64,000 nt of DNA. It comes from Bacilli bacterium. GTDB taxonomy: Bacteria > Bacillota_I > Bacilli_A > ML615J-28 > CAG-313. Under the pieces are notes generated by a model that saw only the letters and a list, made by a program, of their open reading frames with translations, ran no database searches and was not told the DNA's origin. Position numbers and translations under genes: made by a program. Shown here in pieces: positions 17,002-24,927 of the stretch (its first letter is position 1; every line of letters begins with the position of its first letter). The stretch covers positions 1 to 64,000 of the forward strand of contig JAFQFT010000073.1 of assembly GCA_017398545.1 (NCBI GenBank), read 5' to 3'.

Positions 17002-18030
17002 ATGTCAATATTTAATAATAAAATTCTTTTAATAACTGGTGGCACAGGTTCTTTTGGTAATGCTGTGTTAAATAGATTTTTAACATCTGATATTAAAGAA
17101 ATTAGAATTGTTTCACGTGATGAAAAAAAACAAGATGATATGAGACATAAATATCAAATTGAATATCCTGAATATGTAGAAAAGATTAAATTTTATATTG
17201 GAGATGTTCGTGATTACAATTCAATTGTAGGTGCCTTTAGAGGTGTTGATTATGTATTTCATGCAGCTGCATTAAAACAAGTTCCTTCATGTGAATTTTA
17301 TCCTATGGAAGCTGTTAAAACTAACGTAATTGGATCAAATAATGTTATTGATGCATGTGTTGCATGCGGAGTTAAGAAAGCTATTTTCTTATCAACTGAC
17401 AAAGCTGCTTATCCTATTAATGCAATGGGGATGAGTAAAGCTATGATGGAAAAGAATGTGATTGCTAGAAGTCGTCAAATGGTTGAAGGTGATCCAGTAT
17501 TTTGTTTAACAAGATATGGTAATGTTATGGCTTCTCGTGGATCAGTAATTCCGCTATTCTGTGATCAAATAGAAGAAGGTAAGAGTTTAACTATTACAAA
17601 TCCTGATATGACACGTTTTATGATGACATTAAATGATGCTGTAGATCTAGTATTATATGCTTTTGAACATGGCGAACAAGGTGATTTATTTGTTCAAAAA
17701 GCTCCAGCTGCAACTATTGAAACACTTGCAAAAGCAGTTCTTGAATTAAAGGGTAGTGATGTTGGATATAAAGTGATTGGTACACGTCATGGAGAAAAAC
17801 TTTATGAAGTACTTGTTACTACTGAAGAAATGCTAAGAGCCGAAAGTTTACCTGGTTTCTATCGTATCCATGCTGATAATCGTAATTTAAATTATGATAA
17901 TTTTACTAATAAAGGTAATAAGGATTTAGAATCTATTGAACAATATCATTCTCATAATACTGAACGTTTAGGTGTAGAAGGAATGAAAGAATTATTAAAG
18001 AAATTAACACTATTTGGTGGAAAATATTAA
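17002..18030 (+). CDS. capE: UDP-GlcNAc 4,6-dehydratase/5-epimerase (CapE/FnlA)
   Basis: First enzyme of UDP-N-acetyl-L-fucosamine synthesis, making UDP-2-acetamido-2,6-dideoxy-beta-L-arabino-4-hexulose. It is a soluble SDR of 342 residues with LLITGGTGSFGNAVLNRF, HAAALKQVPSCEFYP and LSTDKAAYPINAMGMSKAMMEK, in which methionine replaces the usual catalytic tyrosine, as in CapE and PseB. The following CapF and CapG homologues separate it from PseB. I start at ATG 17002 rather than TTG 16990, because GGAGG at 16992-16996 is spaced for the ATG. Confidence 0.88.
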   Translation: MSIFNNKILLITGGTGSFGNAVLNRFLTSDIKEIRIVSRDEKKQDDMRHKYQIEYPEYVEKIKFYIGDVRDYNSIVGAFRGVDYVFHAAALKQVPSCEFYPMEAVKTNVIGSNNVIDACVACGVKKAIFLSTDKAAYPINAMGMSKAMMEKNVIARSRQMVEGDPVFCLTRYGNVMASRGSVIPLFCDQIEEGKSLTITNPDMTRFMMTLNDAVDLVLYAFEHGEQGDLFVQKAPAATIETLAKAVLELKGSDVGYKVIGTRHGEKLYEVLVTTEEMLRAESLPGFYRIHADNRNLNYDNFTNKGNKDLESIEQYHSHNTERLGVEGMKELLKKLTLFGGKY

Positions 18031-18042
18031 AAGGTATATTAT

Positions 18043-19218
18043 ATGAAAGTTTTAGTTACTGGTGCACTAGGTTTTATTGGTAAAAACCTTGTGACAGCTT
18101 TAAATAATATAAAAGATAAAAAAGATAAAACAAGAAGTGTAGAAATTGAAGCAGTTTATGAATTCGACATTAACACAGATAGTAGTTTATTAGATGAATA
18201 TACAAAAATCTGTGATTTCGTATTTCACTTAGCTGGTGTTAATCGTCCAAAAGATGAATCTGAATTCATGGAAGGAAATTTTGGCTTTACTAATGTTTTA
18301 CTTGATTCATTAAAGAAAAATAATAATAAGTGCCCAGTGATAATTTCTTCATCTACTCAAGCTGCACTAGATAATCCTTATGGTTTATCTAAACGTAAGG
18401 GCGAAGAATTAATGTTTTCTTATGCTAAAAAAACTGGTGCAAAAGTATTAGTATATCGTTTCCCTAATGTTTTTGGTATGGGATGTAGGCCGAATTATAA
18501 TAGTTTTGTTACTACAATGTGTTATAACATTGCTAATGACTTACCTATTTCTATTAATAGTCGTGATACTATTCTTACACTAGTATACGTTGGTGATATC
18601 GTTGAAGAATTAATTCTTGCTTTAAGTGGTGAGGAACATTATGATGGTGAGTATGCGTTAGTTCCAGTAACTTATCAAAAGACTTTAGGTGAAATTGCTG
18701 ATTTATTATATTCTTTTAAATCTGCAAGAAATGCCAATTCAGAAAATAAACTTGGCATTCCTAATGTTAAGTGTTTATTTTCTAAAAAATTATATTCAAC
18801 TTTTACATCTTATTTACCTAAAAATGAATTTAGTTATGATTTGAAAATGAATTGTGATCATCGTGGATCATTTACTGAAATTTTAAGAACGGATTATCAT
18901 GGACAATTTTCAGTAAATATTTCTGAACCAGGTATTACTAAAGGATTCCATTATCATACTTATTCAAAAGTTGAAAAATTTGTAGTTGTAAGTGGTATTG
19001 GTTTAATTAGATTTAGAAAACCTGATAGTGATGAAATTATTGAATATTATGTAACTGGAGACAAAATTCAAGTTGTAGATATTCCACTTGGATATACACA
19101 TGAAATCGTAAATTTATCTAAAACAGAAAAACTTATAACATTTATGTGGTGTAATGAATGTTTTGATCCAGAACATCCAGATACATATTTTTTAGAAGTA
19201 GGTGAAAAACATGAGTAA
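18043..19218 (+). CDS. capF: CapF/FnlB bifunctional reductase-cupin of UDP-FucNAc synthesis
   Basis: Reduces the CapE product to UDP-N-acetyl-L-talosamine using NADPH. The 391 residues split into an N-terminal SDR domain (VLVTGALGFIGKNL, FHLAGVNRP, SSSTQAALDNPYGLSKRKGEE with YxxxK) and a C-terminal zinc-cupin domain beginning near residue 270. The cupin part has GITKGFHYHTYSKVEKFVVV, holding the metal-ligand histidines, and GYTHEIVN. The domain pair and position between capE and capG are diagnostic. Confidence 0.9.
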   Translation: MKVLVTGALGFIGKNLVTALNNIKDKKDKTRSVEIEAVYEFDINTDSSLLDEYTKICDFVFHLAGVNRPKDESEFMEGNFGFTNVLLDSLKKNNNKCPVIISSSTQAALDNPYGLSKRKGEELMFSYAKKTGAKVLVYRFPNVFGMGCRPNYNSFVTTMCYNIANDLPISINSRDTILTLVYVGDIVEELILALSGEEHYDGEYALVPVTYQKTLGEIADLLYSFKSARNANSENKLGIPNVKCLFSKKLYSTFTSYLPKNEFSYDLKMNCDHRGSFTEILRTDYHGQFSVNISEPGITKGFHYHTYSKVEKFVVVSGIGLIRFRKPDSDEIIEYYVTGDKIQVVDIPLGYTHEIVNLSKTEKLITFMWCNECFDPEHPDTYFLEVGEKHE

Positions 19219-20350
19219 ATTAAAATTAATGACGATTGTGGGAACTCGTCCTGAGATTATAAGATTATCAGAAGTAATTAAAAAATGTGATAAGTATTTT
19301 GACCATATTTTAGTTCATACAGGTCAAAACTATGATTATAGCCTAAATCAAGTTTTTTTTGAAGATTTAGGATTAAGAGAACCTAATTATTACCTAAACG
19401 TTGTAGGTGGATCATTAGGCGATACAATGGGAAATATTATTTCTTCAAGTTATAATTTAATGGTTGAAGTACAACCTGATGCAGTTCTTGTTTTAGGTGA
19501 TACTAATTCTTGTTTATCAGTTATCGCTGCTAAACGTCTTCATATTCCTATTTTCCATATGGAAGCAGGTAATAGATGTTTTGATGAATGCTTACCTGAA
19601 GAAACAAACAGAAGAATTGTTGATATTATTTCTGATGTTAATATGTGCTATTCTGAACATGCAAGAAGGTATTTAAATGCATCTAGTGTTGCTAAAGAAA
19701 GAACATTTGTAACTGGAAGTCCAATGGCTGAAGTATTAGAAGCTAATTATGATAAAATTATTGCATCTAATATTTTAGAAAAATTAGGACTAAATAAAAA
19801 AGGCTATATGCTGCTTTCTGCACATCGTGAAGAAAATATTGATAATGATGCTAACTTTATTAGTTTATTTAGCGGTATAAACAAACTTGCAGAAAAATAT
19901 GATATGCCTATTCTTTATTCTTGTCACCCAAGAAGTAGAAAGAAATTGGAAAAAACTGGATTTGTATTAGACAAACGAGTTATTATGCATGAACCTCTTG
20001 GTTTCCATGATTATAATAACTTACAAATGAATGCATTTGCAGTTATTTCTGATTCAGGAACACTACCAGAAGAATCAAGTTATTATTTAAGCAAGGGCCA
20101 AAGTTTCCCTACTGTATGTATTAGAACTTCAACAGAACGTCCTGAAGCTCTTGATAAAGGATGCTTTGTACTCGCTGGACTTGAAGGAGATACTTTAATT
20201 AATACAGTAGAACTTGCAGTTAGTATGAATGATAACAAAGATTTAGGTATTCCAGTACCTGATTATATAGATACTAATGTATCAGATAAAGTTGTAAGAA
20301 TTATTCAATCATATACTACTATTGTTAATAAAGTAGTTTGGAAAAAGTAA
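19211..20350 (+). CDS. capG: UDP-N-acetyl-L-talosamine 2-epimerase (CapG/FnlC)
   Basis: Non-hydrolysing UDP-HexNAc 2-epimerase family. In this context it converts UDP-L-talNAc to UDP-L-FucNAc. Family motifs include MTIVGTRPEIIRLSEVI, HTGQNYDYSLNQVFFEDL, VLGDTNS, HMEAGNRCFDECLPEETNRR, SAHREENID and ISDSGTLPEE. The length of 379 residues is normal. I use ATG 19211 over GTG 19202 because TAGGTG at 19199-19204 then serves as the ribosome-binding site. It overlaps capF by eight bases. WecB-type UDP-GlcNAc 2-epimerase is the alternative if the cassette were ignored. Confidence 0.88.
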   Translation: MSKLKLMTIVGTRPEIIRLSEVIKKCDKYFDHILVHTGQNYDYSLNQVFFEDLGLREPNYYLNVVGGSLGDTMGNIISSSYNLMVEVQPDAVLVLGDTNSCLSVIAAKRLHIPIFHMEAGNRCFDECLPEETNRRIVDIISDVNMCYSEHARRYLNASSVAKERTFVTGSPMAEVLEANYDKIIASNILEKLGLNKKGYMLLSAHREENIDNDANFISLFSGINKLAEKYDMPILYSCHPRSRKKLEKTGFVLDKRVIMHEPLGFHDYNNLQMNAFAVISDSGTLPEESSYYLSKGQSFPTVCIRTSTERPEALDKGCFVLAGLEGDTLINTVELAVSMNDNKDLGIPVPDYIDTNVSDKVVRIIQSYTTIVNKVVWKK

Positions 20351-20368
20351 TATTTTAAAGGAGTTATT

Positions 20369-21532
20369 ATGTTTTATCAAAAAATTCAAATTATTATAGA
20401 TTACATAAATAAAAAAGAATCATTTGATAAAACAAATGATTTAGATATTAATTATTTAATTAAATTATGTAAGAACCATTCTATGCTTCCTTTATTATAT
20501 GTTTCTTTGAAACATTATAATATAGAGTTAACTGAAGAACAAGAATCTTTTTTAAGTAAACAATATAAAAATGCTGTTTATATAGAAGCTGTTCAAGAAA
20601 GTGAAAAGAATCTTATTTTAGATACTTTATCTGAAAATATGGTTAAATGTATGCCATTAAAGGGATCTGTTTTAAAATATTTATATCCTAGTCCTGAACT
20701 TAGAACAATGAGTGATTTGGATATTTTGTTTGAATCAAGTAAATCAAAATTAGTTAAAGAAGTACTAAAAGATTTAGGATATAAATGTGAAAAGAGTGGT
20801 GGAACAGATGATGAATATAATAAACCTCCGTTTATGAATGTAGAAATGCATAGAATCATGGTTGATGGCAATTTTGAAGCTATTGCTTCTTATTATAGTA
20901 ATATTTGGGATGTAGTTAAACCTATTAAAGCTGGTTCTTTAGTGTATGAAATGAGTTTAGAAGATTTCTATGTACATATGGTTGCTCATGTTGCTAGACA
21001 TTATGCAGTTGGTGGAATAGGTATCAGATTTGTTTTTGATGAATGGATATATTTAAAACATTATGAAAATGTTTTAAATTTTGAATATATTAATGGTGAA
21101 TTTGAAAAATTAAATCTTTTAAAGTTTGCTGAAAACTTTAAAAATATGACTGTTAAATGGTTTAAAGGATTAGAAACTACTGAATTAGAAGAAGATATGA
21201 GTAAATATATCTTTGAAAGTGGTACCCATGGTAGTCTAATTCATCAACAATCTATAAAAATATTGCTTGGAAAAGATGGTACTAATAATTTTAAAAGTAA
21301 TAAACTTTTATACATGTTAAGACTTATATTTCCATCTTTTAAATATATGAAAGCTCGTAATCATATTTTAAAGAAAATTCCTATATTACTTCCATATTTT
21401 TATATTGAAAGAATTTGTGTAGCTATATTTAAAAAGAAAAAACTTGCTATACAATCAATTAAAGGATTAGATCATTATAATGAAGATAAAGCAAAAGAAA
21501 TTCATGAATTACATGAAAAAAGTGGCTTTTAA
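20369..21532 (+). CDS. Uncharacterised nucleotidyltransferase-fold protein (NTP_transf_5 type)
   Basis: 387 residues. The segment MPLKGSVLKYLYPSPELR followed by TMSDLDILFE near residues 95-120 matches the uncharacterised nucleotidyltransferase family seen in capsule and peptide clusters, with DLD as the likely metal-binding pair. A later HRIMVD and a helical second half with HMVAHVARHYAVGG are typical. Substrate is unknown. Transfer of a nucleotide or a phospho-sugar group is only a family-level guess. AAAGGAG precedes ATG. Confidence 0.72.
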   Translation: MFYQKIQIIIDYINKKESFDKTNDLDINYLIKLCKNHSMLPLLYVSLKHYNIELTEEQESFLSKQYKNAVYIEAVQESEKNLILDTLSENMVKCMPLKGSVLKYLYPSPELRTMSDLDILFESSKSKLVKEVLKDLGYKCEKSGGTDDEYNKPPFMNVEMHRIMVDGNFEAIASYYSNIWDVVKPIKAGSLVYEMSLEDFYVHMVAHVARHYAVGGIGIRFVFDEWIYLKHYENVLNFEYINGEFEKLNLLKFAENFKNMTVKWFKGLETTELEEDMSKYIFESGTHGSLIHQQSIKILLGKDGTNNFKSNKLLYMLRLIFPSFKYMKARNHILKKIPILLPYFYIERICVAIFKKKKLAIQSIKGLDHYNEDKAKEIHELHEKSGF

Positions 21533-21559
21533 AGTACATATAGATGGCAGGTGAAAAAT

Positions 21560-22309
21560 ATGAGTAAAGATGTTAATATCTTAAGAACTGAAATGATTGG
21601 ATATAATGAACAAGCAGATAAATACTGTAATGATGGGATGCTTAGTAATAGTTGTAATGAATTAAAACTTGCTATAGCGAAAGCTGAAGAAATTTTCCAT
21701 ATAACTAATTCTATAGATGATAAGAATGTATTATTAGAATTATATATGAAAATAGCTAAATACTATAGTAAAATATATACTATTACTTGTAATAAAAAAG
21801 ATATTTTACCTTCATGTATGTATTATGAAAAGTTAATTTATTTTTATGAAGAAGAATTAAATAATAGTTCTAAAAACAAAATTGAAAATTTAAATAAAAT
21901 AATGGAAGTTTATGTTCAATTATTATGGGTTTGTTTAGAAATAAATGATTATCAATCTTTTGAAAGATTTATTCCAAAAGCATATAAATATGCTTTAAAA
22001 TTATTAAGAATTTCTAAAGTGTATGAAGATGAACAATATTTTATTTTAGTAAATATATTTAAAGGTGATTATTATAAAGCTTTAGATAAATATAAAACTG
22101 CTTATTTATATTATCTTGTTGCAATGAAGAAAATGAAAAATATTTATAAAAAGTTGCCAAATGAAGGCTTACTTAATGATTTAATTATTATATATAATAA
22201 TTTATCTGATATTGCAAAACACTTAAAAAGAAGTAAAGATAAAATAAAATGGGATACTATTATTAGTAAATTAGAAAAAGAAAGTGAGATGTTTAATAAT
22301 GATAAATAA
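21560..22309 (+). CDS. Helical (TPR-like) protein of unknown function
   Basis: 249 residues, strongly charged and almost all helical, with spaced Tyr/Ala/Leu patterns such as KYALKLLRISKVY and ALDKYKTAYLYYLVAMKKM that suggest tetratricopeptide-like helical pairs. No signal peptide or membrane segment is seen, so it is probably cytoplasmic. I start at ATG 21560, since AGGTG at 21549-21553 fits it better than the in-frame GTG at 21551. It lies between the nucleotidyltransferase-like gene and a small membrane protein at the end of the polysaccharide operon. A scaffold or regulatory role is speculation. Confidence 0.55.
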   Translation: MSKDVNILRTEMIGYNEQADKYCNDGMLSNSCNELKLAIAKAEEIFHITNSIDDKNVLLELYMKIAKYYSKIYTITCNKKDILPSCMYYEKLIYFYEEELNNSSKNKIENLNKIMEVYVQLLWVCLEINDYQSFERFIPKAYKYALKLLRISKVYEDEQYFILVNIFKGDYYKALDKYKTAYLYYLVAMKKMKNIYKKLPNEGLLNDLIIIYNNLSDIAKHLKRSKDKIKWDTIISKLEKESEMFNNDK

Positions 22310-22643
22310 TTTAATGTTTCTTACGGAAAATACAAATGATATCTATAATGCGACTTGGTATATTGTAATGGTGTTATTATTGGTTATTTTAATATCTCCA
22401 TGGATTTTTATAATATTTAAGTTTGGTATTTATCGTAAACTTCGTGTTCGTTTTATTATAGAAGAAGGAAAAGAATTAGAACCTGTTTATCTAAAAAAAG
22501 GATCTGAAATTGTTTTACCTGAAGCTCCTATTATTGAAGGTAAAACATTTGTTGGATGGTTCATAGATAAAGAACTAACTGAAGAATATATTCCAATTCC
22601 AATGCCAAATTATAATATTAAATTATATGCAAAATATGAGTAA
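22299..22643 (+). CDS. Small membrane protein with an InlB-type beta repeat
   Basis: 114 residues. One long hydrophobic helix (about residues 19-44) is followed by one repeat of the Listeria-Bacteroides (InlB B-repeat) type: FIIEEGKELEPVYLKKGS, APIIEGKTFVGWF and YNIKLYAKYE. These repeats are usually extracellular beta-grasp units. Here a single copy follows a membrane anchor. ATG 22299 overlaps the upstream gene by 11 bases. It is the last gene before the operon terminator. Function unknown. Confidence 0.6.
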   Translation: MINNLMFLTENTNDIYNATWYIVMVLLLVILISPWIFIIFKFGIYRKLRVRFIIEEGKELEPVYLKKGSEIVLPEAPIIEGKTFVGWFIDKELTEEYIPIPMPNYNIKLYAKYE

Positions 22644-22653
22644 AATTTGAAAT

Positions 22654-22679
22654 AGAGTGGCTAATGCTACTCTTTTTTT
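22654..22679 (+). terminator. Terminator of the polysaccharide operon
   Basis: AGAGTGGC pairs with GCTACTCT (one G-T) around TAAT, followed by seven T. It begins 11 bases after the last gene of the locus. Confidence 0.8.
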
Positions 22680-22819
22680 AAAATGAAAATGTTTACAAAG
22701 GAATAGACTATTATGGATTATTGTATACATCCATTTAAAAAAATAGTTTATATAGCAAATTTGAATAAAGTTTTTGTTTAATATTAACAATAGATTCTTA
22801 ATTATTATAATCATTTGAT

Positions 22820-22847
22820 TTGACATATAAAATAAATATGATATACT
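22820..22847 (+). promoter_or_regulatory. Sigma-A promoter of the dGTPase-like gene
   Basis: Perfect TTGACA (22820-22825), a 16-base spacer, and TATACT (22842-22847) preceded by TGA. The start would be near 22854, just before a series of hairpins and a terminator. The 22680-22819 stretch upstream shows nothing else I can support. Confidence 0.75.
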
Positions 22848-22852
22848 ATTAA

Positions 22853-22947
22853 TACATTTATAATGTAGTTCTTAGCTGAACGAAGGTTGAATGTGAGCCG
22901 GAAAACATTCATAAAATTAATTGTTCTTAGCTGAACAATTTTTTTTT
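22853..22947 (+). ncRNA. Structured leader with internal terminator (candidate attenuator)
   Basis: Successive hairpins are visible. TACATT pairs with AATGTA (22853-22867), GTTC-TTAGCT-GAAC lies at 22868-22881, and TGAATGT pairs with ACATTCA (22888-22911). The intrinsic terminator at 22919-22947 holds a second identical copy of the 14-base GTTCTTAGCTGAAC. The two copies can exchange arms, giving a possible antiterminator. The terminator ends seven bases before GGGGAG of the next gene. I recognise no known riboswitch consensus. A short independent RNA is the alternative. Confidence 0.5.
22919..22947 (+). terminator. Terminator inside the dGTPase leader
   Basis: AATTGTTC pairs perfectly with GAACAATT around TTAGCT, followed directly by seven more T. 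It stands between the promoter and the only downstream gene, so it must be bypassed for expression. Confidence 0.75.
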
Positions 22948-22962
22948 AGAAAAGGGGAGTTT

Positions 22963-24306
22963 ATGAATTGGGAATTTTATGATGGAAAGAAAAAAGAATT
23001 ATTTGCAAATTACAAATATAAATTAATTTGTTCAAAAAATTATAGAAGATTAGATGGAAAAACACAGTTATTTAGTTCTGATAAAGGTGATCATTTTAGA
23101 AATCGAATGATTCATACTGCTGAAGTTAGAGAGATTGCGGTAAAGATTTCTAATAAAATTAATGAAGAATTTGTTAAAAATTATAATGAAAAAATTATAA
23201 ATACTGATTTGGTAGAATGTATTGCTATAGCACATGATTTTGGTCACACCCCATTTGGACATATTGGTGAAAGAACATTACAACAAATAGTTTCGAATGA
23301 TGATCTTTTAGGTGGGTTACTTTGTAAAAATACTAATAGAAAAAAATTGTTTTTTAAACATAATATTAATAGCTTAAGGTTGTTAGTTGAAGAATTCGGT
23401 AAAGGTATTCCTTGGGAAATATTAGATGGCGTTTTAAAACATAGTAAACTTAGTTATAATAAAGACCAAGATAATGGAGTTTCTAATATAATTAGTGGAA
23501 TAGAGTATGATAAAATTTTTTATAAATTTAAAGAATCTAAAAATCCGTTAACTATTGAAGGACAAATTGTGGCGATAGCTGATGAAGTTGCACAACGATA
23601 TTCTGATTTTGAAGATACTTTTAGAGCGAAAAATATAAATATTTTGAAAAAACAAATTTCAATTATGCAAATAGACTTGTCTGATTATGAAGAAGAAAGA
23701 TGTATAAAATATATAGATCGAATATGTTCAAATTTGATTGAAAGTATTGTAAAACAAAGTATCTATAATTTAGAAAATATTATGAAAAATGACTTATTTA
23801 ATCATGATTTTATTGAAGTATTGTCTAATAGAATTGTAATAACTTTTGATTCTGAAGGTGTAAAGTTGAATAACACTTTAGAATACTTTATAAAAGAATG
23901 TATATTTAATATTGATGAATTAAGAAAAATTGATGAAAAAAATAAATATGTAATTCGCCAATTGTTTAAAGCGTATTATAATAATTGTTTTCAAATTACT
24001 GGAGAATATTTTACTAAATTTATAAAAAAACTTAATAAATTGAAAAACAAGTTAGTGTTTAATGATGATACGAAAGAAAAATATTGTAATTTATTAAGTA
24101 TTTCTTTCGTAAACGGAAATAAAATTGATTATAAAAAATTTGATGAATTCATTACTGAACTAAAAAAAGTTGATTTTGATTTAGAAAATAAAGATGAAAA
24201 TTTAACTAAATTATTTTTTGAATATATAAGATTAATAGTATTTTATATAGCGTCTATGACTGATAAGTATGCGCTAGATTGTTATAAATTTTTATATGAA
24301 GTATAA
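22963..24306 (+). CDS. dgt: dGTPase-like HD-domain dNTP triphosphohydrolase
   Basis: Predicted to cleave dGTP or other dNTPs to the nucleoside and triphosphate. The N-terminus has YRRLDGKTQLF and HFRNRMIHTAEVREIA, then IAHDFGHTPFGHIGE with the HD pair near residues 91-92, all standard dGTPase motifs. IEGQIVAIADEVAQRYSDFED carries the later aspartate. 447 residues fits the family. ATG 22963 is preceded by GGGGAG. A frame opening upstream would begin inside the terminator and is not used. The gene stands alone with its own regulated leader. Roles in dNTP balance or anti-phage dNTP depletion are both known for this family. Confidence 0.83.
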   Translation: MNWEFYDGKKKELFANYKYKLICSKNYRRLDGKTQLFSSDKGDHFRNRMIHTAEVREIAVKISNKINEEFVKNYNEKIINTDLVECIAIAHDFGHTPFGHIGERTLQQIVSNDDLLGGLLCKNTNRKKLFFKHNINSLRLLVEEFGKGIPWEILDGVLKHSKLSYNKDQDNGVSNIISGIEYDKIFYKFKESKNPLTIEGQIVAIADEVAQRYSDFEDTFRAKNINILKKQISIMQIDLSDYEEERCIKYIDRICSNLIESIVKQSIYNLENIMKNDLFNHDFIEVLSNRIVITFDSEGVKLNNTLEYFIKECIFNIDELRKIDEKNKYVIRQLFKAYYNNCFQITGEYFTKFIKKLNKLKNKLVFNDDTKEKYCNLLSISFVNGNKIDYKKFDEFITELKKVDFDLENKDENLTKLFFEYIRLIVFYIASMTDKYALDCYKFLYEV

Positions 24307-24385
24307 AATATTTAAATTATCATACAATATAGTGTGTATTTAGTTATACACGTTGTTTATCGTTAGCAAGAAAACGGTTAAAAAA

Positions 24386-24415
24386 AGGTGTTTATTAGAT
24401 TAAATGCCTTTTTTT
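24386..24415 (+). terminator. Terminator after the dGTPase-like gene
   Basis: AGGTGTTTA pairs with TAAATGCCT (two G-T pairs) around TTAGAT, with seven T after and a run of A before, so it may work both ways. A smaller hairpin, GTGTAT-ATACAC, lies upstream near 24330-24350. Confidence 0.7.
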
Positions 24416-24503
24416 ATTTATAGTATGAATTTGTAAATATTGATAATTTTAATTAATAAATTAATTTAATTAATATTTGTGTTAAAAAAATTAATTAAAT
24501 TAA

Positions 24504-24532
24504 TTGACATAATTAATTAAATAGTGTATAAT
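24504..24532 (+). promoter_or_regulatory. Consensus sigma-A promoter within a TTAATTAA-rich region
   Basis: TTGACA (24504-24509), a 17-base spacer and TATAAT (24527-24532) are both perfect. Several TTAATTAA/AATTAATT palindromes lie from about 24448 to 24521, upstream of and within the spacer. This suggests binding by a small regulator, perhaps the DUF2089 protein encoded first in the operon. Confidence 0.8.
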
Positions 24533-24551
24533 TTTAATCGAGGTGATAAAT

Positions 24552-24926
24552 ATGAATAAAAAAGTAATTGGTACTTGTCCAGTATGTGGAGAAAACTTAA
24601 GTGTAAGTGTTCTTACATGTGAGAAATGTGATACAAGTATTCATGGGAATTTTAATTTATCTAAGTTTGATTATTTAAGTGTTTCTCAACAAGAGTTTGC
24701 ATTTGTTTTTATTAAAAATGGTGGAAATATTAAACTTATTGAAAAAGAACTTAATATTTCATATCCTACTGTTAAGAAAAATTTAGATGATTTAATTAAT
24801 GCACTTGGATTTGAAAAGATTAATGAAACTTTGGTTGATAAACCTTCAAAAGAGGATATTTATAAAGCTTTAAAAAATGGTGAAATTACTTTTGATGAAG
24901 CTGAAGAAATGTTAAAGGAGGTATAA
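24552..24926 (+). CDS. DUF2089-family regulator
   Basis: 124 residues. An N-terminal zinc-ribbon with two CxxC pairs (CPVCGENL and CEKCDTS) is followed by a helix-turn-helix-like segment, NIKLIEKELNISYPTVKKNLDDL. The C-terminus has short acidic helices, including NGEITFDEAEEML. DUF2089 proteins are predicted transcription regulators often coded before HAAS/DUF4097 proteins, as here. ATG 24552 is chosen because GAGGTG at 24540-24545 is well spaced to it. It ends one base before the next start. Autoregulation at the palindrome-rich promoter is an inference. Confidence 0.78.
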   Translation: MNKKVIGTCPVCGENLSVSVLTCEKCDTSIHGNFNLSKFDYLSVSQQEFAFVFIKNGGNIKLIEKELNISYPTVKKNLDDLINALGFEKINETLVDKPSKEDIYKALKNGEITFDEAEEMLKEV

Positions 24927-24927
24927 G

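Noticed and set aside
22713-22781. 22-codon plus-strand frame after the capsule operon, with AAAGGA upstream
   Set aside because: No promoter or terminator of its own, low-complexity composition and no conservation evidence. Not enough to call a gene.
22868-22936. Repeated 14-base GTTCTTAGCTGAAC as a CRISPR or insertion-sequence end
   Set aside because: Only two copies, each a self-complementary hairpin in one leader, with no spacer array, cas gene or transposase.
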